Shown here one piece after another: positions 1 through 6,971 of a stretch of 34,917 nucleotides of DNA. The DNA is from Clostridiales bacterium Firm_04 (GTDB taxonomy: Bacteria > Bacillota > Clostridia > Oscillospirales > Ruminococcaceae). Location of the stretch: assembly GCA_001603005.1 (NCBI GenBank), contig LVAJ01000047.1, positions 1 to 34,917 of the forward strand, written 5' to 3'. The translations under genes and the position numbers were made by a program. The notes under the pieces are model-generated. The model did not search any database, was not told the origin of the DNA, and was given only the letters and a program-made list of their open reading frames with translations. Positions within the stretch are counted from its first letter, which is position 1. Every line of letters starts with the position of its first letter.

Positions 1-480
1 GAATTTGTCGGTTAGCTTGTTTGTGTCATCCTCTCTTTATCGTATGTCCGATGAAGATTTTCACTGGGCGCGGGGCGCGAATGCGAGAGGGACAACCCAA
101 GAAAGAGGGGAGGCGCTCCTTCGTCGCTTATCTCCCCTCTCTCTTAGGTTTTCCCTCTCGCGCTCTCTCTTTCCTTACTCTCTCCTCTCTATTGGGTTCC
201 GCATACGCTTTTGGTTCGCGGAGCATAGGGGGTTAAGGGATCAGGAAAGCGGGGGCTCGGGGGCGAAAACCTAAGGGGATAGGGGGAATGCGAGCTTGCG
301 AGTTTCCCCCTGTCCCCTTGGGTTGTCACCCCCGTTTCGTGGGGAGAAATGACACATGGGATTAAATGGAGTAAACCGAGAGAAGTTATGCCCGCAAATT
401 CTGATTTACAGCAATAGGCTTCCGAAAACCAGTGCACTGAAAGATGCGCATAACGCTTCCGGAAAGCATTATGAACTCTT
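1..480. other. Gene-free left end, skewed low-complexity DNA
   Basis: I see no supportable gene here; the open frames on both strands lack family features and good ribosome binding sites. The stretch has strongly strand-skewed tracts: pyrimidine-rich from about 130 to 190 and G-rich from about 225 to 290. It contains a long hairpin (273-319) and a 10-bp perfect inverted repeat (GACAACCCAA at 91-100 and its complement at 318-327). A weaker hairpin at 449-473 (ten pairs with one mismatch) is followed after a short gap by a T-rich run and could be a terminator for something upstream of the window. It is probably decayed intergenic repeat sequence. Confidence 0.5.
273..319. repeat. Long GC-rich inverted repeat/hairpin
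   Basis: Arms of about 16 bases (A/G-rich on the left, C/T-rich on the right) pair with a single G-U wobble. They enclose a loop containing the direct repeat GCGAG-CTT-GCGAG. No T-tract follows, so it does not look like an intrinsic terminator. It resembles the mobile-looking intergenic hairpins common in clostridial genomes, which is inference only. Confidence 0.55.
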
Positions 481-486
481 TTTATT

Positions 487-553
487 ATAGATTATGTCTA
501 TATGGAATCATCATCTTTCTGTATTGGACAAATGCAGATCGGTATGGTATGAT
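487..553 (+). promoter_or_regulatory. LysR-type operator and promoter of the ABC importer
   Basis: The palindrome ATAG-ATTATGT-CTAT (487-501) fits the LysR T-N11-A rule. A -35 box TTGGAC (524-529), an 18-bp spacer and a -10 box TATGAT (548-553) follow, predicting a start near 560. The operator centre (494) is 30 bp upstream of the -35 box, about -66 from the start, the classical recognition position for a LysR activator. Seventeen bases across the -35 region (521-537) are identical to the promoter before the CoA ligase (10875-10891). The likely regulator is the LysR protein encoded at 6972-7883. Confidence 0.75.
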
Positions 554-584
554 AAACGTATCAGAAATACAGGGAGTGATTTTG

Positions 585-653
585 ATGCGAAACATCCGGC
601 TTGATCTTGGATTTTCGGAACGAATGCGATGTTGTAACCCGCATGCATTCTGA
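585..653 (+). CDS. 22-residue leader peptide with tandem Cys codons
   Basis: A short frame begins at ATG 585, six bases after a good AGGGAGTG ribosome binding site, and lies entirely in the 5' leader of the sulfonate-type importer, about 25 bases after the predicted transcription start. The peptide begins MRNIRLDLGF and ends RMRCCNPHAF. Its two cysteines are adjacent UGU codons near the end. Cysteine-codon leader peptides that sense Cys-tRNA supply are known before sulfur-assimilation genes in actinobacteria, and the position here suggests the same role. The 3' half of the frame can fold (GAATGC at one end, GCATTC at the other) with the Cys codons in the loop region. No U-tract follows, so control may be by translation or Rho rather than an intrinsic terminator. 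The peptide is unlikely to have a function after synthesis. Confidence 0.65.
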   Translation: MRNIRLDLGFSERMRCCNPHAF

Positions 654-692
654 AAAAACGAAAACCAAAAAGATGAAAGGTGAATGATCTAT

Positions 693-1862
693 ATGAAAAA
701 TCAGGCAAAGTTGATCGCAGTTTTCGCGTCGCTGGCACTTCTGACCGGCTGCGGCGCATTCAATACACCCGCACAGACCGCGGACAGTTCCGCGGCGCAG
801 TCCTCGTCGGAATCTTCCGAACAGCCGCAGAGCAGTGCGGAATCCGCAGCGGAAAACAGCGCTGAACCGGAATCCGCGGCGGATACCGCAGCGCCGGAAA
901 AATCCGATTTCAACCTCGGCTACCTCAATTCGACCGCGCATCTGCTCGCATTTGTCGCGCAGGAAGAAGGCTATTTCAAGGATGAGGGGCTGAACGTCAC
1001 GCTGACGCAGTTTTCCAGCGCAGGCGAGCTGGTCAACGGTCTGGAATCCGGCAAGCTCGATCTTGCGTTCATCGGCTCCGTTCCGACGCTGACCTTCCAG
1101 AGTCAGGGACATGACGTCACGATCGTCGGCGGCGCGATGACGAACGGTCACGGCTATGTCATCAAGCCGGAATTTGCGGAAAAGGATGAGGAAGGCGTTG
1201 AGATCCTCAAGGGCAGAAATGTGGCATCGGTCAAGAACAGCGTGCAGGATGCCGAATTGCAGATCCTGCTGAAAAACGCCGGCATAGAGATCGGCGAGGG
1301 CGAGGACAAGGTGAACATCGTCTATTTCGACAGCCAGAAGGATGCTTACGCGGCGCTTTCCAATGCGACGATCGACGCGGCATCGGTCTATTCGCCGTAT
1401 GCCTCGCTTGCAAAATCGCAGGGCTATCGCGTTGTTTACTACTGCGCACATGAGGAAGCGCTGCAGAATCAGCCGTGCTGCCGTCAGGTCGCGGCGACGG
1501 CATCCGTCAACGCGAATCCGAATACCTACATCGCATTGGAACGCGCGCTGCTGAAAGCGTATCATCTGACGCAGACCGACCACGAAAAGACGATCGCGGA
1601 CGTCAAAACCTACATCGACATTGAAGAAGATCTGATCGACACCGAAGTATACGGCGGATACAGCGTTTCGAGTCCGGATCCGGATAAGCAGGGCACGGTC
1701 GAGCTGAAAAAGACGATCGTGGAGCTCGGATATACCGAGGATTACGATATCGAGCCGCTTTATAATACGGCACTCTACAAGCAGGCGCTGGACAGCATTC
1801 TTGCAGAGCAGTCCGATGATATTTACAAGTCATTAGAGGAGCATTTCAATGACTACGAATAA
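693..1862 (+). CDS. ABC importer substrate-binding lipoprotein, SsuA/NMT1 type
   Basis: This is an extracytoplasmic binding protein for a small organic solute, most likely an organosulfur compound such as an alkanesulfonate or taurine. I start it at ATG 693, because the AAAGG at 676-680 is 12 bases away; an in-frame ATG at 684 abuts the binding site. The N-terminus is a lipoprotein signal peptide with lipobox LLTGC (Cys20). A Ser/Ala/Glu-rich linker follows to about residue 68, and then the NMT1/SsuA-like fold begins (AHLLAFVAQEEGYFKDEGL, then a LDLAFIGSVP segment). It overlaps the ATPase gene by 14 bases and heads the importer operon. The substrate is inferred from the family and from the adjacent cysteine/transsulfuration genes; thiamine precursor or nitrate-type substrates belong to related families and cannot be excluded. 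Confidence 0.85.
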   Translation: MKNQAKLIAVFASLALLTGCGAFNTPAQTADSSAAQSSSESSEQPQSSAESAAENSAEPESAADTAAPEKSDFNLGYLNSTAHLLAFVAQEEGYFKDEGLNVTLTQFSSAGELVNGLESGKLDLAFIGSVPTLTFQSQGHDVTIVGGAMTNGHGYVIKPEFAEKDEEGVEILKGRNVASVKNSVQDAELQILLKNAGIEIGEGEDKVNIVYFDSQKDAYAALSNATIDAASVYSPYASLAKSQGYRVVYYCAHEEALQNQPCCRQVAATASVNANPNTYIALERALLKAYHLTQTDHEKTIADVKTYIDIEEDLIDTEVYGGYSVSSPDPDKQGTVELKKTIVELGYTEDYDIEPLYNTALYKQALDSILAEQSDDIYKSLEEHFNDYE

Positions 1863-2667
1863 AATCGAGATCAAGCATCTCACAGTCGATTACACAGAGC
1901 GCGGACGAAGCTTCAATGCGCTGCACGATGTTTCATTCGGTGTCGGAGCAGGCGAATTTGTCAGCGTGATCGGTGCGAGCGGCTGCGGAAAATCCACGCT
2001 GCTCAGCGTGCTGGAAGGCATCTATCAGGCAGCGGACGGCAGCGTGGAGATCGACGGCAAGGCACTGCACGGCACGGGAAAGGAACGCGGCGTTGTGTTC
2101 CAGCATTATTCGCTGTTCCCGTGGATGACGACACGCACCAATATTGCGTTCGGCATCAAGCAGGCGCGGCATGATATCAGCCGCAGGGAGTGCCTGAAGA
2201 TCGCAGATGAATTTCTCGGCAAGGTCGGGCTTGAGGGCTTCGGCAAAAAGTATCCCTCGCAGCTTTCGGGCGGTATGCAGCAGCGCGCTGCGATCGCCCG
2301 CGCCCTTGCGATGAATACGGAGATCCTGCTCATGGATGAGCCGTTCAGCGCAATTGATGCGAAAAACCGCGTGGTTTTGCAGGAGCTGCTGCTCTCGCTC
2401 TGGGAAGGGGACAGCAAGGAGCACCGCAAGACCGTCGTATTTGTGACGCATGATATTGATGAAGCGATTCTGCTTTCGGATAAGATCGTGGTGCTGACGG
2501 CGCATCCGGGCACGGTCAATGAGATCGTGCAGGTGCCGTTTGACCGCCCGCGCAGACGGGAATCGCTCACGCAGACCGCGGAATACGGTCAGTTCCGGAA
2601 CCGGCTGCTTTCGCTGCTCTATCATGATGTTGCGGAGCGGATCGGCGGAGAGGAGGTCGTGATATGA
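1849..2667 (+). CDS. ABC importer ATPase, SsuB/TauB type
   Basis: This is the nucleotide-binding subunit that powers the importer from the cytoplasmic side. Walker A is GASGCGKST (residues 42-50), the signature is LSGGMQQR (139-146), Walker B is LLMDEP (160-165), and the switch histidine lies in VFVTHD. The 272-residue length and sequence flavour match the nitrate/sulfonate/taurine ATPase group. The start follows AGGAGC with good spacing and lies inside the end of the binding-protein gene. The stop overlaps the permease start by four bases (ATGA), so the three subunits are translationally coupled. Nothing is missing from the catalytic motifs. Confidence 0.93.
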   Translation: MTTNKIEIKHLTVDYTERGRSFNALHDVSFGVGAGEFVSVIGASGCGKSTLLSVLEGIYQAADGSVEIDGKALHGTGKERGVVFQHYSLFPWMTTRTNIAFGIKQARHDISRRECLKIADEFLGKVGLEGFGKKYPSQLSGGMQQRAAIARALAMNTEILLMDEPFSAIDAKNRVVLQELLLSLWEGDSKEHRKTVVFVTHDIDEAILLSDKIVVLTAHPGTVNEIVQVPFDRPRRRESLTQTAEYGQFRNRLLSLLYHDVAERIGGEEVVI

Positions 2668-3584
2668 CCGTCCGGAAGCGCCTGCTGCATGTGACGCATC
2701 TGCTGTTCGCAGTTCTGCTGCTGATCCAGCTTCTGCCGGATCGCGCGGCGTCCGATGTCCATACCGGCGCACTGATCGCATTTGCCTGCGGGCTGGAAGC
2801 GGTCACGCTGCTCGGCACATTTCTCGTGAAGAAAGAGGAGAGCTTAGCGCTGCTCGTGGATATCGTCGGGTTTATTTTCGTGCTGCTGGCATTGTGGTCG
2901 CTTGTGACCGCAAAGTTCAATCTGCTGAATCCGATGCTGTTCCCGCCGCCCGGAAAAGTGCTCGCGCAGTTTGCAGAGGATCGCAGCAAGATCCTCGTGA
3001 ACATCCGCAGCTCGCTCGGCATCACGCTGAAAGGCTTTCTGCTTGCAGCAGTCGCTGCAATTCCGCTGGGGCTGTTCCTCGGCTGGAATGCGCGGCTCGG
3101 CGGTGCAGCGGCATACATCTCCAAGTTTTTCAGCTCGATCCCGCCGATCGTTTACATTCCCTACGGCATCGCACTGCTGCCGACCTTCCGTTCGGTATCG
3201 GTCTTTGTTATTTTTCTTGCGACCTTCTGGCCGGTATTTGCCGGCACGATGAGCGGGGTGCTGAATGTGGACCGCCGCATCATTGATTCCGCAAAGGTGC
3301 TGAATGTCCGCGGACCGGAGATGCTGTTCTCGGTGATCCTGCCCGCCTCGCTGCCGCAGATCTTCCTCGGCTGCAATCAGGGACTCAGCGTATCATTTAT
3401 TCTGCTGACTTCTGCGGAGATGATCGGTGCGCGCGACGGCATGGGCTATTATGTCAAGTATTACTCCGATTTCGGCGACTACACCAGAACGATCACCGGA
3501 CTGCTTGTCATCGGCATTGTGGTCATCGGCGTGACGTTTTTGTTTAACCGTCTGCAGCAATATCTGCTGCGCTGGAAAAAGTAA
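2664..3584 (+). CDS. ABC importer permease, SsuC/TauC type
   Basis: This is the membrane subunit (306 residues) of the sulfonate-type importer. The N-terminal 85 residues carry two or three extra hydrophobic segments before the usual domain, which begins near the FNLLNPMLFPPPGKVL stretch, so it is longer at the front than a minimal SsuC. The cytoplasmic coupling loop is visible around residues 195-225 (RRIIDSAKVLNVRGPEMLF). The gene starts inside the ATPase stop codon and ends just before a strong intrinsic terminator. It is the last gene of the operon. Confidence 0.92.
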   Translation: MTVRKRLLHVTHLLFAVLLLIQLLPDRAASDVHTGALIAFACGLEAVTLLGTFLVKKEESLALLVDIVGFIFVLLALWSLVTAKFNLLNPMLFPPPGKVLAQFAEDRSKILVNIRSSLGITLKGFLLAAVAAIPLGLFLGWNARLGGAAAYISKFFSSIPPIVYIPYGIALLPTFRSVSVFVIFLATFWPVFAGTMSGVLNVDRRIIDSAKVLNVRGPEMLFSVILPASLPQIFLGCNQGLSVSFILLTSAEMIGARDGMGYYVKYYSDFGDYTRTITGLLVIGIVVIGVTFLFNRLQQYLLRWKK

Positions 3585-3588
3585 GGGA

Positions 3589-3620
3589 ATCCCTTGGACT
3601 AGCTGTTCAAGGGATTTTTT
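3589..3620 (+). terminator. Intrinsic terminator of the importer operon
   Basis: A 9-bp perfect stem (AATCCCTTG at 3589-3597 with CAAGGGATT at 3608-3616) runs into a T-tract ending at 3620. It lies five bases after the permease stop and separates the importer from the next operon. Confidence 0.9.
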
Positions 3621-3670
3621 GCGGAAACATGTTCTGACAACACCGTTATTTTTTATGCAGATCGCCGAAT

Positions 3671-3713
3671 ATAGATGAAACCTATTGACATAGTATGCGA
3701 TCTGTGCTATAAT
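3671..3713 (+). promoter_or_regulatory. Promoter of the methyltransferase-mccBA-lysR operon with LysR-type palindrome
   Basis: The -35 box TTGACA (3685-3690), a 17-bp spacer and the -10 box TATAAT (3708-3713) form a near-consensus promoter, with a predicted start near 3720. The palindrome ATAG-ATGAAAC-CTAT (3671-3685) overlaps the first base of the -35 box, unlike the other promoters of this block, where it is 30 bp further upstream. Because the operon ends with the lysR gene, this geometry suggests autoregulation, possibly repression. CCGATAGG (3724-3731) just after the start also occurs after the ligase promoter. Confidence 0.75.
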
Positions 3714-3761
3714 GCATACAGTTCCGATAGGAATAAAGGTTAATGAAAGGATGTGTCCCGC

Positions 3762-3893
3762 GTGAAGTTCATGTGCTGTATGATGTGTTGTCGTATGTCT
3801 CAAAACAGAATACGTCCGGCTTGTCATACACACGCGAATGCGCAGCGATGTTGTCCTTCTGCTGCAATCAGAAAAACAGGGGAAACCTGCTGA
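3762..3893 (+). CDS. 43-residue cysteine-rich leader peptide
   Basis: A short frame starts at GTG 3762, ten bases after AAAGGA, about 42 bases into the predicted transcript. It begins MKFMCCMMCCRMSQ and has eight cysteines in 43 residues, including three Cys-Cys pairs and a final Cys codon next to the stop. It lies in a different frame from the downstream gene and stops two bases before a terminator hairpin (3895-3928). The position, composition and attenuator are what a cysteine-codon attenuation leader would show: ribosome stalling on UGU/UGC codons when Cys-tRNA is scarce would alter RNA folding. The family is not one I can name. A tiny overlapping frame (ATG 3751, M-C-P-A) is a less likely start. 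Confidence 0.7.
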   Translation: MKFMCCMMCCRMSQNRIRPACHTHANAQRCCPSAAIRKTGETC

Positions 3894-3928
3894 AGCGCGG
3901 AGTGCGGTATGCATTCTGCGCATTTTTT
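3837..3928 (+). promoter_or_regulatory. Transcription attenuator (terminator/anti-terminator) of the cysteine operon
   Basis: The terminator stem is 11 contiguous pairs (GCGCGGAGTGC at 3895-3905 with GCATTCTGCGC at 3911-3921, two of them G-U), with loop GGTAT, followed by A and six Ts (3923-3928). It lies between the leader-peptide stop and the ribosome binding site AGGAGG of the methyltransferase. An upstream segment, AATGCGCAG (3837-3845), inside the leader frame is a perfect 9-nt complement of 3916-3924. Pairing there would dismantle the 3' arm of the terminator. That is the arrangement of a classical peptide-leader attenuator; the exact stalling codons are inference. Confidence 0.68.
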
Positions 3929-3946
3929 ATGCATTCAGGAGGATTT

Positions 3947-4846
3947 ATGGTTGATGCAAGAGAAAGCGTCACGGCAAAGCTCTGCGCATTTGCAAGAGCA
4001 TGGCATGCGACGCGTGCGCGGGAGAAGATCTTTGACGACGACCTTGCCTTTGATCTGATCGGCAGGGCGGAATTTGAAGCGATGTATGACATGGTCAGCC
4101 GCGGGTTTACCGGTCAGCCGGTGCCCTTTTCGCGTGCGGATACCGAACAGCTCATCATCGAATATATCGCGCCGATCCCGCTTTCGCGCATTCATTTTAC
4201 GGAAAGCCGTCTGGAACGGTTTGCGGCGGCGCACGGCAAGATCCAGTATGTGATCTGCGGTGCCGGTTCGGATACATTTTCGTTCCGCAATCCGGATCCG
4301 GACATTGAAATCTTCGAGGTCGATCATCCGGATACGCAGCGCAGCAAACTGGAACGCATCCGGAATCTGGAATGGAATGTGCCGGAAAACGTCCATTTTG
4401 TTTCAGTGGATTTCGAGCGCGAGCAGATGACGGAGCGCTTGCTGCATGCGGGATTTGATCCGCAAAAGAAAACCTTTTTCAGCATCCTCGGCGTGACGTA
4501 TTATCTGACGCTGGATGTGTTTGCGGATACGCTTTCGCAGATCGCGGCGCTGTCCGTTCCGGAGAGCGTGCTTGTGTTTGACTATCCGATGAAGGGAACG
4601 CAGTTTCCCGCAAGAGTCGCGCGGCTGGAGCAGATCACGGAATCGCTCGGCGAAACAATGCGCGGCGGCTACGATTATAATGATGTATCGCGTGCGCTGT
4701 ATGCGCTCGGCTTTCAGATCGACACGTATCTGACGCCGGAGAAGGTGCAGGAAGCCTATTTTGCCGGCAGGCAGGATCGCATGCACGCGTTTGAAAATGT
4801 GAGCCTGATCTCGGCGGTTTATACCGCGGGATACAGCTTTGAATAG
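3947..4846 (+). CDS. SAM-dependent methyltransferase, leucine carboxyl methyltransferase-like family
   Basis: This 299-residue protein belongs to the Ppm1/LCM-type class I methyltransferases, cytosolic enzymes that transfer the methyl group of S-adenosylmethionine to carboxyl or other small-molecule groups. The SAM-binding segment GAGSDTF (residues 105-111) and the acidic motif EVDHPDTQ (124-131) are clear, as is the N-terminal HATRAREKIFDDDLA segment. I chose ATG 3947 because AGGAGG precedes it by five bases; an open frame extends upstream to 3743, but that part is the regulatory leader. It heads the operon with mccB, mccA and lysR. In Bacillus a SAM methyltransferase (yrrT) likewise accompanies mccA-mccB, so a role in SAM/homocysteine recycling is plausible. 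The acceptor substrate is unknown. Confidence 0.8.
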   Translation: MVDARESVTAKLCAFARAWHATRAREKIFDDDLAFDLIGRAEFEAMYDMVSRGFTGQPVPFSRADTEQLIIEYIAPIPLSRIHFTESRLERFAAAHGKIQYVICGAGSDTFSFRNPDPDIEIFEVDHPDTQRSKLERIRNLEWNVPENVHFVSVDFEREQMTERLLHAGFDPQKKTFFSILGVTYYLTLDVFADTLSQIAALSVPESVLVFDYPMKGTQFPARVARLEQITESLGETMRGGYDYNDVSRALYALGFQIDTYLTPEKVQEAYFAGRQDRMHAFENVSLISAVYTAGYSFE

Positions 4847-4864
4847 TGAATAAGGAGAATTGTG

Positions 4865-6028
4865 ATGAGCAGATTTGCATATGATGAGACCGCCCTGATC
4901 CACGGCGGCATTTCGACAGACGCGCGCACAGGCGCCGTCAACATTCCGATCTACCAGACCTCGACCTATCAGCAGGACGGTCTTGGAAAAATGCGCGGAT
5001 ACGAATATTCCCGCACAGGCAACCCCACCAGAGAAGCGCTGGAAGCACTGATCGCGGAGCTGGAAGGCGGCTATGCAGGCTTTGCGTTCGGCTCCGGCAT
5101 GGCGGCGATCACCGCGGTTCTGAGCCTGCTGCACAGCGGCGACCGCGTGCTGATTTCCAGCAATGTCTACGGCGGCACATTCCGCGTGCTGGATAAAGTG
5201 TTCAATCATTTCGGCATCGTGTACACGATCGCGGACACCGCGCATCCGGATGTCTTTGCATCGCAGATCACGCCGGACATCAGAGCGGTAATGCTGGAAA
5301 GCCCCGCGAATCCGCTGATGACGGTCACGGATATCCGTGCGATCGCAGAGATCTCGCATGCGCACGGCTTGCTCGTCATCGTCGATAACACGTTCATGAC
5401 GCCGTATCTGCAAAAGCCGCTGGCGCTCGGCGCGGACATTGTGGTACACAGCGCAACGAAATATCTCGGCGGACACAGCGATGTGGTCGCGGGACTGGCG
5501 GTCGTCAGCACAAAGGAACTCGCGGAGCAGATCGCGTTCATTCAAAATTCCACGGGCGGCGTGCTCGGCCCGTTCGATTCGTTTTTGCTGATCCGCGGCA
5601 TCAAGACGCTTGCCGTCCGCATGGACCGCCATGTGGAAAATGCGCAGAAAGCAGCGGAATATCTCAAAAATCACACTGCGGTCAAGACCGTTTATTACCC
5701 CGGTCTGCCGGACAGTCCGGACTATGCGGTGAATCAGAAGCAGGCGAAAAACGGCGGCGTCATGATCTCGTTTGAGCTGCATGAAGATTATGATATCCGC
5801 GTCTTTTTCGAGGCATTGAAGCTGGTCATGCTGGCGGAAAGTCTCGGCGGCGTGGAATCGCTGGTCTGCCACCCCGCAACGATGACGCATGCATCCATTC
5901 CGGCAGAGATCCGGAAGCAGGTCGGCATCACGGACGGTCTGATCCGTCTTTCTGTCGGCATTGAAAATATTGCAGATATTCTTGCGGATCTGGAACAGGC
6001 GATCGCGCAGGCGAAAACCGGAAAGTGA
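4865..6028 (+). CDS. mccB: Cystathionine gamma-lyase/homocysteine gamma-lyase-type PLP enzyme
   Basis: This is a PLP-dependent enzyme of the Cys/Met metabolism family (387 residues). It probably cleaves cystathionine to cysteine, 2-oxobutyrate and ammonia in reverse transsulfuration. The PLP lysine lies in SATKYLGGHSD (Lys199), with YEYSRTGNPT near residue 47 and the phosphate-binding GSGMAA near 76. ATG 4865 is preferred over GTG 4862 because AAGGAG is then seven bases away. It follows the methyltransferase by 18 bases and precedes mccA by nine. The family also contains cystathionine gamma-synthase, cystathionine beta-lyase and methionine gamma-lyase. The pairing with an MccA-like partner is the main reason for the MccB call, since residue-level specificity cannot be settled by eye. 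Confidence 0.8.
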   Translation: MSRFAYDETALIHGGISTDARTGAVNIPIYQTSTYQQDGLGKMRGYEYSRTGNPTREALEALIAELEGGYAGFAFGSGMAAITAVLSLLHSGDRVLISSNVYGGTFRVLDKVFNHFGIVYTIADTAHPDVFASQITPDIRAVMLESPANPLMTVTDIRAIAEISHAHGLLVIVDNTFMTPYLQKPLALGADIVVHSATKYLGGHSDVVAGLAVVSTKELAEQIAFIQNSTGGVLGPFDSFLLIRGIKTLAVRMDRHVENAQKAAEYLKNHTAVKTVYYPGLPDSPDYAVNQKQAKNGGVMISFELHEDYDIRVFFEALKLVMLAESLGGVESLVCHPATMTHASIPAEIRKQVGITDGLIRLSVGIENIADILADLEQAIAQAKTGK

Positions 6029-6037
6029 GGGCGGACG

Positions 6038-6949
6038 ATGAACTATTATGATTCGATGCAGGCGCTGATCGGCAATACGCCGCTGGTGCGCCTCGGCAAT
6101 CTGGTACAGAAAAGCGGCGTGACGGCATTTGCAAAGCTGGAGCTCTGGAATCCGTCGGGCAGCGTCAAGGACAGAACCGGACTTTACATGCTCAACGATG
6201 CCGAACGGCGCGGCATCCTGAAACCGGGCGGCACGATCGTCGAAGCGACCGCCGGCAATACGGGGCTCGGCATTGCATTTGCGGCGCTGAACCGCGGTTA
6301 CCGCATTATTTTTGTGGTGCCGACCAAGTTTTCTGCGGAAAAACAGGCGCTGCTGCGCGCGCTCGGCGCAGAGGTGGTCAATACGCCGCGTGAAAAGGGG
6401 ATGCTCGGTGCGGTGGAAAAGGCGGAGCAGATCAAGGCGGGGATCCCCGGTTCCGTTTCGCTGGAGCAGTTCAAAAATCAGAGCAATCCGCTTGCACATT
6501 ATGAAACGACCGGCAGAGAGATCTATGAAGCGCTTGACGGCAGGATCGACTATGTTGTCGCAGGCGCCGGCAGCGGCGGAACCTATACGGGCATTCTGCG
6601 CTATCTCAAGGAGAAGAATCCGCAGATCCGCGGCATTCTGGCAGATCCGGTCGGCTCGACAATGGGCGGCGGCGAACACGGCGATTACAACATCGAGGGC
6701 ATCGGCAACGACTTCATTGCGGAGACAATGGACATGTCGCTGGTAGACGATGTCATTAAGGTGACGGACGATGAAGCCTTTGCAGCATCCAAAGCGCTTG
6801 CAAAGCACGAGGGCATTTTTGCGGGATCATCGTCCGGCGCGGCGCTGGCTGCGGTGCTGAAACTGACAGAGCGCATCGAACGCGGCAATGTCGTGACCGT
6901 TTTCCCCGACCGCGGCGACCGTTATTTCAGCACGGGGCTTTACGATTAA
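6038..6949 (+). CDS. mccA: O-acetylserine-dependent cystathionine beta-synthase (cysteine synthase family)
   Basis: This is a PLP-dependent beta-replacement enzyme of the CysK/CBS family (303 residues) that probably condenses O-acetylserine or serine with homocysteine to give cystathionine. The PLP lysine is in SGSVKDR (Lys44), the phosphate or substrate loop is TAGNTG (71-76), and a GSSSGAA motif lies near residue 265. TAGNTG, together with the downstream QFKNQSNPLAHY segment, looks more like Bacillus MccA than like plain CysK, which usually has TSGNTG. There is no C-terminal CBS regulatory domain. The gene follows mccB by nine bases and precedes lysR by 22 bases. Acting before MccB, it completes homocysteine-to-cysteine conversion. 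Confidence 0.82.
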   Translation: MNYYDSMQALIGNTPLVRLGNLVQKSGVTAFAKLELWNPSGSVKDRTGLYMLNDAERRGILKPGGTIVEATAGNTGLGIAFAALNRGYRIIFVVPTKFSAEKQALLRALGAEVVNTPREKGMLGAVEKAEQIKAGIPGSVSLEQFKNQSNPLAHYETTGREIYEALDGRIDYVVAGAGSGGTYTGILRYLKEKNPQIRGILADPVGSTMGGGEHGDYNIEGIGNDFIAETMDMSLVDDVIKVTDDEAFAASKALAKHEGIFAGSSSGAALAAVLKLTERIERGNVVTVFPDRGDRYFSTGLYD

Positions 6950-6971
6950 CCAATAGAAACGAGGTACAGCA

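Noticed and set aside
560..692. S-box, T-box or other known riboswitch before the importer
   Set aside because: I looked for the SAM-riboswitch 5' motif and the T-box AGGGTGG core here and at 3720-3946 and saw neither; short Cys-codon frames explain the leaders better.
561..1583. Long open frame on the minus strand over the binding-protein gene
   Set aside because: It is an arginine/cysteine-rich shadow of the plus-strand gene, without ribosome binding site or family features; similar shadows over other genes were left out for the same reason.
3743..3946. Upstream extension of the methyltransferase to ATG 3743
   Set aside because: The extension reads through the leader peptide region and attenuator; ATG 3947 has a far better AGGAGG binding site and matches the start of the family.
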